From assembly GCF_014397245.1 (NCBI RefSeq), contig NZ_JACLHY010000003.1, positions 1-64,000 on the forward strand: DNA of 64,000 bases. The letters run 5' to 3'. Source of the stretch: Arenibacter arenosicollis (GTDB lineage: Bacteria > Bacteroidota > Bacteroidia > Flavobacteriales > Flavobacteriaceae). Shown here piece after piece: positions 8,445 through 17,491 of this stretch. Both the position numbers and the translations under genes were made by a program. The notes under the pieces were generated by a model. That model saw only the letters and a list, made by a program, of their open reading frames with translations. It did no database searches and was not told where the DNA came from. Position 1 is the first letter of the stretch; every line of letters begins with the position of its first letter.

Positions 8445-9158
8445 ATGAAGAAAATAGTTTTAATCCTACTTCTAATAGCAGGATTTACAGCCAATGCACA
8501 GACGAAAAGTGACTTGCTTAAACATTATGAGGCCTTTTATGACCAAATGAGAATACAGGGTGATATAGATGGTGTAATCAACGCTATAACGCACTTAAAC
8601 ATACTTGCCCCCAGCAAAGAGCGCAACGACACTTTGGCGTACATATACACCACCGACAATCAACATTTACAGGCCCTAAATACTATCGGGATCGACAAGA
8701 ATGAATCAGACTCCGATTTGGCGGTACAGGTAAAAGCTATTTCCTTGAAGGCATTGAACCAACCCAAGAGGGCGCTGGAACAATTTGAAATTTTATACAA
8801 AAGAGGTCCGAACCCTTATTTAGCCTATGAATTGGCAGATCTTAAAATTCAGACCGGCGACAATGAAGGTGCAGCTGCCAATATTGAATATGGTATTGCG
8901 AATGCTAAAGATGATATGAAATACGCATTCTATGAAAGACAGCAACCTTACGAAGTTGCCCTAAAAGCGGCCTTTATCCATTTAAAAGCCCTGGTAGAAT
9001 TCAATAAAGACCAAACCAATATAGATGGTGCCTTGGCCACTATTGATGAAGCCTTAAAAATAGACCCCAATTTTAATTTGGCAAGTCTAAGTAGGCAAGC
9101 CCTACAGTCTAGAAAGGATAAACAAGAAAATAAGGATCCTAAAGCAACTAAGCAATAA
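8445..9158 (+). CDS. Secreted TPR-repeat protein
   Basis: 237 residues. A signal peptide (1-19, cleavage after ANAQ) is followed by helical repeats with TPR spacing, clearest at LNQPKRALEQFEILYKRGPN to YELADLKIQTGDNEGAAANI (about 105-150) and GALATIDEALKIDPNF (about 195-210). It is probably periplasmic and a protein-binding scaffold. The C-terminus is highly charged. It is monocistronic with its own terminator at 9209-9238. Partners are unknown. Confidence 0.82.
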   Translation: MKKIVLILLLIAGFTANAQTKSDLLKHYEAFYDQMRIQGDIDGVINAITHLNILAPSKERNDTLAYIYTTDNQHLQALNTIGIDKNESDSDLAVQVKAISLKALNQPKRALEQFEILYKRGPNPYLAYELADLKIQTGDNEGAAANIEYGIANAKDDMKYAFYERQQPYEVALKAAFIHLKALVEFNKDQTNIDGALATIDEALKIDPNFNLASLSRQALQSRKDKQENKDPKATKQ

Positions 9159-9208
9159 TCCAAATATTAATGGGCGCAACCTTATGGCTCCCAATAAAGG
9201 AAAACAAC

Positions 9209-9238
9209 AAAAAACCACTGTTTAGCAGTGGTTTTTTT
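9209..9238 (+). terminator. Rho-independent terminator
   Basis: Stem CCACTG/CAGTGG extended by A/T pairs, loop TTTAG, followed by seven T. It lies 50 bp after the TPR gene. Confidence 0.85.
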
Positions 9239-9306
9239 GTTTAAAAATGATAAAAGACTCAATTGAATAATTAAGAAAGCTTAACGGCTCTTCCCTTAAA
9301 CAGGCC

Positions 9307-9807
9307 CTAGTGCTTCCTCAAATTTTCAATAATCATTTCGTCCTTTTCCTGTTTTAACTGAATTACCTCGGAGACATTTTCATTGGGGATGACGATAGAC
9401 AACACATAGTGGGCTATTTTCCATTTTCCAGATATCTTCCTTAGCACCCCAGATCCACGACATAGTTTCATTTGGGTATTCAGCAACTCATCAAACCAGG
9501 CCATATCGGTCTTTTCATTAATATACACTTTTCGGTCCAAGGGAGTAAAGTCCCACGCCCTGCCTTTATCAAAATGGGGCTTTGCGTAAGCCTTAAACTC
9601 ATCGATCTGCCAATTCTCCGAAGCATCCGTACCAATAAAAACGGCGTCGGAGGTCATTAAATTAAAATATGATTCAAAATCAGCAGTTCCGGCCGCCCTG
9701 TGCCAGTTATCCAGTGTGTTCTGTATTAGCATTTCATCTGTTACCTCCTGACATCTCAGCTGTGAGGAGAAAATAAAAATCGATATTAATATGAAGAATC
9801 TACTCAC
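9307..9807 (-). CDS. Secreted NTF2-like / SnoaL-like protein (DUF4440 type)
   Basis: 166 residues with a signal peptide (about 1-19, SSQLRCQ). The remainder fits the cone-shaped NTF2-like fold: NTLDNWHRAAGTADFESYFNLM, then SDAVFIGTD and a final KISGKWKIAHYVLSIVIPNE strand. Members can be enzymes or binding proteins, so the activity is not predictable. Its start overlaps the end of the upstream lipoprotein gene by 8 bp, so the two form a small operon. Confidence 0.75.
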   Translation of the reverse strand: MSRFFILISIFIFSSQLRCQEVTDEMLIQNTLDNWHRAAGTADFESYFNLMTSDAVFIGTDASENWQIDEFKAYAKPHFDKGRAWDFTPLDRKVYINEKTDMAWFDELLNTQMKLCRGSGVLRKISGKWKIAHYVLSIVIPNENVSEVIQLKQEKDEMIIENLRKH

Positions 9808-10294
9808 TTAGAATGAGAATGGTGTCCAACTTGCTGTTGACAATTACGTTGAACTGATTTCTAAATGCATTATATGCGTTGATCATTTGGACAGTAGACT
9901 CTTTTACATCTACCCTGTACTCCAGGTTTCCCTTTGTTTTAAGAATAAAGGTCTTAAAAACCTTCTGCCTACTTTTAATCTGGGCCTTATCAAAAGTTTC
10001 CGGATAGGCAGAAGCTTCCAATGTTTTTTGTTTTTCGATCAAATCCTCTATAACCAATACCAAATCTTCCCTATTGGCAACCCGATAAAGCGATTCAAAT
10101 GTAGTTTCCATAGAATTGAACTCTTGCCATTCCTTTAAATCCGCCAAGGCCTGTGCATTTATTTCATTTGGTTTTGGAAGTGAATCCACACTGAAAAATT
10201 CCTCTTCCTTTTCTTTCGTGGCTTCTACGGTTGCCCCTTGTTTACAGGCACCCATCAACATGAATACCATGCTGTAAAACAATACTTTTCCCAT
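9800..10294 (-). CDS. Putative lipoprotein, unknown function
   Basis: 164 residues from the Met at 10294, which puts the lipobox LMGAC at a normal distance; an upstream Met at 10309 is possible. After the lipidated Cys comes a short Glu/Lys-rich linker and then a mostly helical domain (about 45-164). I do not recognise the family. It is coupled to the NTF2-like gene by an 8-bp overlap. Confidence 0.65.
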   Translation of the reverse strand: MGKVLFYSMVFMLMGACKQGATVEATKEKEEEFFSVDSLPKPNEINAQALADLKEWQEFNSMETTFESLYRVANREDLVLVIEDLIEKQKTLEASAYPETFDKAQIKSRQKVFKTFILKTKGNLEYRVDVKESTVQMINAYNAFRNQFNVIVNSKLDTILILSE

Positions 10295-10564
10295 AGGTCG
10301 AAGGTACAAATTTTAATAAAAGCTATCCAAAAATGGATTTTATTTAACTAGTTTTTAATGCAAAATCAATCTTAACCATTTGGCTTATCATCAAATAGAG
10401 CCAAGCTGTACTTTCGTCATATGGCAAGCTAAGGAAATCACAAGGTTGTTCCCAATGATAAATTTGAAGAAAGTCCCAATCTAATGAATACCTTGACCCA
10501 AGGAATTAATTATTACTATGCTCTGCCTTCCTGAAGGACTGCTTTCATAGATTAAAATTAGAGA

Positions 10565-11941
10565 TTACACACTAAATTTTATTTTACTTTCAATAGCCCT
10601 GATCATGATATTGGCAATATCCTTACCGGTGGCGTTCTCAATTCCCTCCAATCCAGGGGAAGAATTTACCTCTAAAAGCAAAGGTCCTTTATTGGAACGG
10701 ATGATATCCACACCTGCCACGGCCAGATTGAGAACTTTGGCAGCCTTTACGGCCAATTTCCTTTCTTCGGAGGTAATCTTTATAACAGATGCCTTGCCTC
10801 CTTGATGTAGGTTTGCACGGAATTCCCCTTTTTCGGCTTGTCGCTGCATAGATGCCACTACTTTTCCATTCACAACAAAACAACGTATATCCTGACCGTT
10901 GGCCTCTTTGATGAACTCCTGCACCAAAATATTGGTTTGCACACTCTTAAAGGCATTAATAACACTTTCAGCGGCCTTATTGGTTTCAGCCAAAACCACA
11001 CCCTTGCCTTGAGTACTCTCCAATAATTTTATAATCAATGGTGCACCATTGACCATCCTTATCAGATCTTTGGTATCCATAGGAGACTTGGCAAACCCCG
11101 TTATAGGAATATGTATATCATTTTTGGAAAAAAGCTGTGATGCAAATAATTTATCCCTGGACTGGGTTATTGATTCGGCCGAATTTAGACAATACACCCC
11201 TAGGTTGTCGAACTGCCTGATCAGGGCACAACCGTAAAAAGTAACCGCAGGCTTAATTCGTGGAATAATTGCATCGAACTCATTTAATATGTTTCCTCCC
11301 CTATATCTGATTTCGGGCGAATTAGCATCCAATTTCATATAGGCGTGTTCTACATTTAAAAACACCATATCGTGTCCCAAGGCCTCGCCAGCCTCCATTA
11401 TTCTCTTGTTACTGTACAGCAATGGGTTGCTGGCCAACAAGGCTATTTTTAGTCCCGTTTTTTCTTTAAAATGGGAAGCGTATTTCTCATTGATTTCTTT
11501 TACCGTGAACTCCTTTACGTTAAAGCTTACCGCAGGATTAACCACAAATCTTTCATTTAAGGCCTCACGGCCCAAAAGCATACGATATTCCATAGTATCC
11601 CTATTGGCCAAGGTAAGTTCTATATCAAAGGTAAGATCTCCAACGCGCACTGGGGTCTTTATCACATAACGTTCTTCGGATATCCCGGAAGAACTCTTTA
11701 CCGTCCTACGGTCTACCAGTCTTGCACGGCATTCTATATTAATACCCCTGTTGTCCTGCAACGGATTTACCTCAAACTTCACCCATTCATGCGCCCCTTT
11801 GGTATATACCTTAATATTATTTGCCTGTATGGAAGATGTTTTTGCCCCGGAATCTACCCTAGCCTTGATAGCTGGAATCTCTAAATCTTCAAATACACAC
11901 CATTCTTCACTGCCAATAATATCCAGGTTCTTATACTTCAT
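10565..11941 (-). CDS. rimK: RimK-like ATP-grasp ligase fused to N-terminal retropepsin-like (PF05618) domain
   Basis: 458 residues from the Met at 11941; a 12-residue upstream extension is less likely. Residues 5-150 match the ATP-dependent zinc-protease/RimB-type domain, with the key [11 protein letters not shown] motif at D30. Residues 160-455 are a RimK-type ATP-grasp ligase: [16 protein letters not shown] for the P-loop/lysine region, [18 protein letters not shown], and the Mg-binding [15 protein letters not shown] near the end. RimK enzymes add glutamate to protein C-termini (ribosomal protein S6 in E. coli). The fusion suggests paired ligation and cleavage or processing of one target, which is inference. 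It is monocistronic. Confidence 0.88.
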   Translation of the reverse strand: MKYKNLDIIGSEEWCVFEDLEIPAIKARVDSGAKTSSIQANNIKVYTKGAHEWVKFEVNPLQDNRGINIECRARLVDRRTVKSSSGISEERYVIKTPVRVGDLTFDIELTLANRDTMEYRMLLGREALNERFVVNPAVSFNVKEFTVKEINEKYASHFKEKTGLKIALLASNPLLYSNKRIMEAGEALGHDMVFLNVEHAYMKLDANSPEIRYRGGNILNEFDAIIPRIKPAVTFYGCALIRQFDNLGVYCLNSAESITQSRDKLFASQLFSKNDIHIPITGFAKSPMDTKDLIRMVNGAPLIIKLLESTQGKGVVLAETNKAAESVINAFKSVQTNILVQEFIKEANGQDIRCFVVNGKVVASMQRQAEKGEFRANLHQGGKASVIKITSEERKLAVKAAKVLNLAVAGVDIIRSNKGPLLLEVNSSPGLEGIENATGKDIANIMIRAIESKIKFSV

Positions 11942-12064
11942 CTGTTTTATATAGATTTTATTTTTAAATAAGTGCAAAATAAAGCACTTAACCCCTTGTA
12001 ATCAAGATTAAGGGATTATTAATTTATTAAATTTATAATGGTCATCTTGAAACGGATAGGACCA

Positions 12065-12481
12065 TTAAGATAAAAACATCTCTTTTTGCTTTTTGAAACA
12101 TTTAAATTCTAACATATGTCCGTTGGGATCTTGGATAAAAAAGGACTTATGCTCACCTATCATATCCTTTAAGAATACGACCTCGGTTGTTAGTTCATAT
12201 TCGGATTTGCTCAACTTGGCATGTAATTTATTCCAAGTAGATTCATCCACGATAAGACCAAAGTGAAAAGAAGGCAACACCGTATCTTCAAACTTGTAGG
12301 TCTTAAAAGTAAAATTAAAATTACCCGCTTTAGTAAAGGTAATCTGGTTTCCAAACAAATTAATATCCAACCATCGGGAAGAGTGCCTTCCCAATTCGGC
12401 TCCGATGACGTCTACGTAAAAGTCTTCTGTTTTGCTTATACTTAAGCAGGGCAGTGACATATGGAAGGGCGCATTTTTCAT
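12065..12481 (-). CDS. VOC family protein
   Basis: 138 residues. HMSLPCLSISKTEDFYVDVIGAEL opens the first VOC module, and SFFIQDPNGHMLEFKCF near the C-terminus is the usual last strand with the metal-binding Glu. It resembles bleomycin-resistance/dioxygenase-fold proteins of unknown substrate. It is unrelated by sequence to the VOC protein at 2559-2945 beyond the fold. It stands alone. Confidence 0.8.
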   Translation of the reverse strand: MKNAPFHMSLPCLSISKTEDFYVDVIGAELGRHSSRWLDINLFGNQITFTKAGNFNFTFKTYKFEDTVLPSFHFGLIVDESTWNKLHAKLSKSEYELTTEVVFLKDMIGEHKSFFIQDPNGHMLEFKCFKKQKEMFLS

Positions 12482-12538
12482 AAGGCTTTAATTTAGTGTT
12501 GATTGTTTATCTAAGGTAGTAAAAAGAACAATTAAAAA

Positions 12539-13318
12539 TTACCTCCATAACCTAAACACAAACAGATCTAAAACCTCGACCAAAATCAGGATAATAATTA
12601 CCCATTCCAATTTACTGCTTTCCCTATGGTCCCAGATATCCTTAAACAACTCCAAATTTTCCTTTATGATTCCTATTCGCTCGTAAATATTCCTATACCT
12701 GATTTTTAAATCAAACGTCCGTTTAAGTTCCATGTTCAGCTTGTCCAATTGTTCGTTTTCCCAGGTACTATCGGGCTCATCAAAAATATAAAGGTTTTCG
12801 GATATTTGATTTTTAATGTTCATAACCTTTCCTATGAACCGCTTGAGCCTAACTCCAGAAATATTCAGCTTTCCTTTATTTTCCAAATATTGGGTATGCC
12901 CATTGGTTTCTTCCAACAACTGCTGTGTAATTTCGGAATACCTATCAAGGGCAACGGATTGGGAGGTGTTCAACATTACCAATCTAATAAACTCCGAATC
13001 AAAACTGGGCAAGATTACTTTATCGAAGGCCACCTGTTGGCGGCCTTCGATTATTTCTACTTGAATAGTTTCTGTAAGTTGGGGAATATTGTATTCCTTG
13101 GTAATCTTGGATAGGGCGTCCAGTATCTTATCTTTTTCCTCTTCAGAATGATTAAAAAAGGATACTAGACCGTATTGAAAAATGTAAACGAATTTTTTTT
13201 CGCCATTTTTCAAATAGAGCTCATCACTGTCCGAAAACACTATTTCCAATGGCAACTGTGATTTACATTGCCTAATATTAATGGAAGATGCTATATGAAC
13301 TGCAACAACCTCAAACAT
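12539..13318 (-). CDS. RMD1/YagE-type DUF155 membrane protein
   Basis: 259 residues. The N-terminal alpha/beta part (1-170) has FVYIFQYGLVSFFNHSEEE and SVALDRYSEITQQLLEET, both typical of DUF155 (yeast RMD1/RMD8 relatives). A coiled-coil stretch (about 190-235) is followed by a C-terminal membrane anchor EWVIIILILVEVLDLFVF. Yeast homologues are needed in mitochondria; the bacterial role is unknown. It lies 5 bp downstream of a small acidic protein and then the polyamine genes, so it may be the end of that operon. Confidence 0.82.
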   Translation of the reverse strand: MFEVVAVHIASSINIRQCKSQLPLEIVFSDSDELYLKNGEKKFVYIFQYGLVSFFNHSEEEKDKILDALSKITKEYNIPQLTETIQVEIIEGRQQVAFDKVILPSFDSEFIRLVMLNTSQSVALDRYSEITQQLLEETNGHTQYLENKGKLNISGVRLKRFIGKVMNIKNQISENLYIFDEPDSTWENEQLDKLNMELKRTFDLKIRYRNIYERIGIIKENLELFKDIWDHRESSKLEWVIIILILVEVLDLFVFRLWR

Positions 13319-13323
13319 CGCGG

Positions 13324-13638
13324 TTAGTCATCGTCATCATCTCCCTCTACTCCTTCCATGTCCACATCTGGAATAGCATCTGGATCATCATCGTCAAAAT
13401 CCTCGTAATCATCCTCGTCATAATTGGCCATGGTTTTTTCCAACTTGGCACTTATTTTGACCAGATACTTGGTATCCTCTGTAGTTACCTCAACGGCCTC
13501 TATACGTTCCCCTTGTGCATTCTTAAAGGAGATGATATTAAGGTCGTCGTACCCATCAGGATACTTCTCTACCAAAAGTTTTAAAACTTCTGGCGTAAGT
13601 TTTTTAAAATCAACAATAACTCTTTTTAAATTGTCCAT
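13324..13638 (-). CDS. Small acidic protein with poly-Asp tail
   Basis: 104 residues. The first 65 form a compact alpha/beta sequence (DNLKRVIVDFKKLTPEVLKL, then YLVKISAKLEKTM). Residues 70-104 are almost entirely Asp/Glu, ending GDDDDD. I do not recognise a named family; similar small acidic proteins are common in Flavobacteriaceae. It is co-directional and tightly spaced with the deoxyhypusine-synthase homologue (3-bp gap) and the DUF155 gene (5-bp gap). The tail could bind cations such as polyamines or a basic partner, but this is speculation. Confidence 0.65.
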   Translation of the reverse strand: MDNLKRVIVDFKKLTPEVLKLLVEKYPDGYDDLNIISFKNAQGERIEAVEVTTEDTKYLVKISAKLEKTMANYDEDDYEDFDDDDPDAIPDVDMEGVEGDDDDD

Positions 13639-13641
13639 ATA

Positions 13642-14619
13642 CTACATGTCTAATAGGTACGCAAAAATTAAGGGCGCAACAATGGTTGCATCACTTTCAA
13701 TGATAAATTTAGGGGTATTTATATCCAGTTTACCCCAAGTTATTTTCTCGTTCGGCACTGCACCAGAGTAAGAACCATAACTTGTGGTAGAATCACTTAT
13801 TTGGCAAAAATAACTCCAAAACGGTGTATCTGTCCTTTCAAGATCCTGGTATAACATAGGCACGACACAAATTGGGAAATCGCCCGCGATTCCTCCTCCT
13901 ATCTGAAAAAATCCAATCCCTTTTTCAGAATTGTCGGTATACCAATCTGCCAAGAAGGTCATATATTCAATGCCAGACTTCATGGTACTGGCCTTTAACT
14001 CTCCTTTTACCACATAGGAAGCAAATATATTTCCCATGGTACTATCTTCCCAACCTGGGCATACAATAGGTAAATTTTTCTCCGCAGCCGCATACATCCA
14101 GGAATCCTTAAGATCTATCTCATAATATTCCTCCAAAACTCCTGAAAGCAAGAGCTTGTACATAAACTCATGAGGTAAATACCTTTCTCCGGCGTCTTCC
14201 GCTTTTTTCCAAATTTCAAAAATATGCTTTTGAAGCCTTCGGAATGCCTCATGCTCCGGAATACAGGTGTCCGTTACCCTATTTAAACCTTTTTCCAACA
14301 AATCCCACTCATCTTGCGGTGTAAGGTCTCTATAATTGGGTACGCGCTTATAATGTGAATGGGCTACCAAGTTCATAATATCCTCTTCCAAATTTGCACC
14401 TGTACAAGATATGATATGCACTTTATCCTGACGGATAACCTCAGCAAATATTTTTCCCAATTCGGCGGTACTCATGGCACCTGCCAAAGAGACCAACATT
14501 TTGGAGCCTTGCTTTAGTTGATCTTCATATCCCTTAGCGGCATCCACCAAGGCGGCCGCATTAAAATGTAAATAATACTTCTCAATAAAATTGGAAATTT
14601 CTCCTTTAGTCTTCGTCAT
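13642..14619 (-). CDS. Deoxyhypusine synthase homologue (polyamine aminobutyltransferase family)
   Basis: 325 residues, close to the usual length. Family motifs are present: SLAGAMSTAELGKIFAEVIR, SCTGANLEEDIMNL, the NAD-binding GGGIAGDFPI (241-250) and the catalytic-lysine motif ITWGKLDI with K297. The eukaryotic enzyme moves an aminobutyl group from spermidine to eIF5A. Bacteria have EF-P rather than eIF5A, and bacterial homologues are linked to homospermidine or related polyamine synthesis. The start overlaps speB by 14 bp, and speA lies just upstream, so agmatine/putrescine-derived substrates are likely. The exact product cannot be read. Confidence 0.85.
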   Translation of the reverse strand: MTKTKGEISNFIEKYYLHFNAAALVDAAKGYEDQLKQGSKMLVSLAGAMSTAELGKIFAEVIRQDKVHIISCTGANLEEDIMNLVAHSHYKRVPNYRDLTPQDEWDLLEKGLNRVTDTCIPEHEAFRRLQKHIFEIWKKAEDAGERYLPHEFMYKLLLSGVLEEYYEIDLKDSWMYAAAEKNLPIVCPGWEDSTMGNIFASYVVKGELKASTMKSGIEYMTFLADWYTDNSEKGIGFFQIGGGIAGDFPICVVPMLYQDLERTDTPFWSYFCQISDSTTSYGSYSGAVPNEKITWGKLDINTPKFIIESDATIVAPLIFAYLLDM

Positions 14620-15550
14620 CGTCGAATTTTGAATTATTATTGCCTCCTACCTTGGAATCAATGTCATAAGTGTTGTCGTATTCGTCCTCTACGGCCTCAC
14701 CCATAAATTTATAGCTTAACATTTTGTAATATAATTTGGCCGCTAGGAAATCTGAAGATTTATCCGACTTATTAGGACAAAGCTCAACGATATCAAAGCC
14801 AACAACATTTTTATCTGTAAATACCTGTTTTAGGAACTCCAGGGTCTCATAGTAAAACAAGCCACCTGGTTCCGGTGTCCCTGTGGATGGCATTATGGAC
14901 GGATCCAAGGCATCCAGGTCAAAAGTTATAAAGACATTGTCCGTCATAAGATCTATGACCTTATCGGTCCAATACTCATCATTCACCATATCATGTGCAA
15001 AGAAAGTTTTTTCTTCATCCATAAAGGTTTTTTCAATGGCATCCATACTTCGAATACCCACTTGAAGAAGATTGGTAGTCTGACTTGCCTCGTGAACAGC
15101 ACAAGCATGATTGAATTTAGTGCCATCATATGACTTCCTTAAATCTGCATGCGCATCTATATGCAACACTGTAAGATTGTCAAAACACTCATTAAAGGCT
15201 CTGATGGTACCAATAGAAATGGAATGTTCACCTCCAAAAATGGTAACAAACTTATTCCGTTTAATATATTCTTTGGTAACCTTATGCACAGCATTCACCA
15301 TGGCCTCGGGAGAGCTATCCTCATCCACGGAATTGGCCAAATATACTCCTTGTTGATAGACCTCTGTATCGGTTTCAATATCATACAATTCCATATTTTC
15401 CGATGCCTTTAAAAAAGCCTCGGGACCTTTGTCCGCTCCTTTTCCCCAAGTACTGGTTCCGTCATAAGGCACAGGGATTAATACTACCTTAGCCTTTTCC
15501 AATTGCGCAAACTCGTCTGGTATGCCAGCGTAATTGTTAGTTGTGTTCAT
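14606..15550 (-). CDS. speB: Agmatinase / ureohydrolase
   Basis: 314 residues. The dinuclear manganese ligands of ureohydrolases are all visible: H109 in GGEHS, D132/H134/D136 in HIDAHADLR, and D211/D213 in TFDLDALDPSIMPSTGTPEP. It hydrolyses agmatine to putrescine and urea, the step after arginine decarboxylase, whose gene ends 21 bp upstream. Its own 3' end overlaps the deoxyhypusine-synthase homologue. The C-terminal 15 residues are Asp/Asn-rich. Arginase or formiminoglutamase are alternatives, but the speA context favours agmatinase. Confidence 0.9.
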   Translation of the reverse strand: MNTTNNYAGIPDEFAQLEKAKVVLIPVPYDGTSTWGKGADKGPEAFLKASENMELYDIETDTEVYQQGVYLANSVDEDSSPEAMVNAVHKVTKEYIKRNKFVTIFGGEHSISIGTIRAFNECFDNLTVLHIDAHADLRKSYDGTKFNHACAVHEASQTTNLLQVGIRSMDAIEKTFMDEEKTFFAHDMVNDEYWTDKVIDLMTDNVFITFDLDALDPSIMPSTGTPEPGGLFYYETLEFLKQVFTDKNVVGFDIVELCPNKSDKSSDFLAAKLYYKMLSYKFMGEAVEDEYDNTYDIDSKVGGNNNSKFDDDED

Positions 15551-15571
15551 TTGTTTAAAGTTTATTGATTT

Positions 15572-17029
15572 TTAAAGGTCAGATTTAATTTCCTTATCAA
15601 CGCTCTTACCAACTTTAGCACTAGCATTGGTTTTCATTTCATATCCTAAAATTCTAAGCAAATCTTCTGCCTTTTGTTGTTCACTAAATAATTTGGTTGT
15701 TATATTTCCGTTTTCGTCCTTATCTATTAAAATATGTTTTGGATGCGGTATCAAACAATGTTGCAATCCTCCATAACCCCCAATAGTCTCCTGATAGGCA
15801 CCTGTATTGAAGAACCCGATGTACAAGGGCTTATCCTTTCTGTACTTGGGCAAATAAATTGCATTCATGTTTTGCTCACTGTTGTAATAATCATCACTAT
15901 CACAGGTTAGTCCACCCAACAAAACCCGTTCGTATTCATCTTGCCAGCGATTTATCGCCAACATTATAAAACGTTTGTTAATGGCCCAAGTATCCGGTAA
16001 TGTGGTTATAAACGATGAGTCGATCATATTCCACTTTTCACGGTCGTTCTGCTGCTTTTGATATAGTATTTCATATATGGCTCCACCGCTCTCACCTACC
16101 GTAAAACTTCCAAATTCGGTAAAAATATTTGGAACTGCAACATCCGCTTCCTGACAGGCAATGTTTATTTGGTTAATGATCTCATCTATCATGTACTGAT
16201 AATCGTAATCAAAAGCCAAAGAATTCTTTATCGGGAAACCACCACCAATATTAAGACTGTCCAGCGATGGACATATCTTTTTAAGCCTAACGTACACCTT
16301 TAAACACTTTACCAATTCGTTCCAATAATAGGCATTGTCACGTATACCGGTATTAATGAAAAAGTGTAGCATTTTTAACTCTACCTTATCATTGTCCTTA
16401 ATTTGATTCTCATAAAAAGGTACAATATTTTTGTATCCAATTCCCAAGCGCGAGGTGTAAAATTCGAACTTTGGCTCTTCTTCAGAAGCAATCCTGATCC
16501 CCACCTTAAAAGTATCGTTGATGGCATCGGACAACAGATCTATTTCCTCATAATTATCAATAATCGGAATACAATTTTGATGTCCTCCGTTTATAAGATT
16601 GGCTATATTGGTAATATATTGATCCCTTTTAAATCCGTTACAAATTATAAAGGTATTGTCCTTTATCTTGCCCTTCTCCTTTAACTTCTCAACAATATTA
16701 ATATCAAAGGCCGAAGAAGTTTCAATATGAATGTCATTTTTTAAGGCCTCGTTCAATACAGGTTTAAAATGAGAACTTTTGGTACAATAACAATAATGGT
16801 ATTTCCCTTTGTAATTATTCTTTTCCATGGCTATTTTAAACCACTCCTTTGCCCTGTTTATATTTTCGGAAATTTTTGGCAAATAGGTAAATTTCAAAGG
16901 ACTTCCATATTCCTCTACCAAATCCATTAAGGGAATCCCATGAAACTTTAAATATTCACCGTCCAATGAAAATTCCTCTTGTGGAAAATAATAGGTTTGA
17001 TCTATAAGATTAATATACTTCGTGTTCAT
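15572..17029 (-). CDS. speA: Biosynthetic arginine decarboxylase (alanine-racemase fold)
   Basis: 485 residues, shorter than E. coli SpeA (about 650) and typical of the compact Bacteroidota form. The PLP lysine is K84 in HYCYCTKSSH. Further family marks are LNIGGGFPIKNSLAFDYDY, TEFGSFTVGESGGAIYEI, and LLGGLTCDSDDYY with the catalytic Cys. It converts arginine to agmatine and CO2. It is the first gene of the speA-speB-dhs cluster. Confidence 0.92.
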   Translation of the reverse strand: MNTKYINLIDQTYYFPQEEFSLDGEYLKFHGIPLMDLVEEYGSPLKFTYLPKISENINRAKEWFKIAMEKNNYKGKYHYCYCTKSSHFKPVLNEALKNDIHIETSSAFDINIVEKLKEKGKIKDNTFIICNGFKRDQYITNIANLINGGHQNCIPIIDNYEEIDLLSDAINDTFKVGIRIASEEEPKFEFYTSRLGIGYKNIVPFYENQIKDNDKVELKMLHFFINTGIRDNAYYWNELVKCLKVYVRLKKICPSLDSLNIGGGFPIKNSLAFDYDYQYMIDEIINQINIACQEADVAVPNIFTEFGSFTVGESGGAIYEILYQKQQNDREKWNMIDSSFITTLPDTWAINKRFIMLAINRWQDEYERVLLGGLTCDSDDYYNSEQNMNAIYLPKYRKDKPLYIGFFNTGAYQETIGGYGGLQHCLIPHPKHILIDKDENGNITTKLFSEQQKAEDLLRILGYEMKTNASAKVGKSVDKEIKSDL

Positions 17030-17491
17030 TAAAATAAATATATGAATTGTAAATAAGTAAATAGCAGCGCCAATTGCAAATAATATGCGTAATTATAACT
17101 AAATCTTTAAACAATTATCTGCTTTTCGGTCGTCGGTATAAAATAATAGTCGTGCTGACTGCTCACGATAGAAGAAAAATTTGGAATACCAAGTAAATTT
17201 TGGTTACCTACACCTTTAAATTTCAGTGGTCTGAATCTTTCTGTTTCCAGAATCCCAAAATTATAATTACGGTTCATTGTACTCAACAAGTTGCTATTAG
17301 GCAAACAAAATTTAAAGCTAAATTGACGTGACAAATGAAAACAAAAAAAATGAAAAAACAAGCGTTTTAAAAAATTTTACGTTGAAGTTAAAAATGAATT
17401 TAATCAATTGTAAAAAATTAACTAAAAATTAAATTTAATGTGTTGATTTTTAACCTTTTCTTGACTATTTTTAAATAAAAACCAAGTACCC
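17030..17491. other. AT-rich intergenic region between divergent genes
   Basis: 462 bp separate speA (minus) from the secreted-protein gene (plus). It is very AT-rich, with long A-runs around 17341-17430. A minus-strand frame at 17107-17277 could encode 56 residues (MNRNYNFGILETERF...). It has no recognisable family and I leave it uncalled. The right end carries the promoter at 17443-17473. Confidence 0.5.
17443..17473 (+). promoter_or_regulatory. Predicted promoter of the gene at 17492
   Basis: TTG (17443-17445), a 20-nt spacer, then TATTTTTA (17466-17473). This matches the Bacteroidota TTG/TAnnTTTG promoter except for the last base. The ATG follows 18 bp later, so the leader would be very short. 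Confidence 0.4.

Noticed and set aside
17107-17361. 84-codon minus-strand open frame upstream of speA
   Set aside because: The N-terminal part is low-complexity, reflecting A-runs. Only an internal 56-codon portion looks protein-like and no family is recognisable, so it is mentioned but not called.
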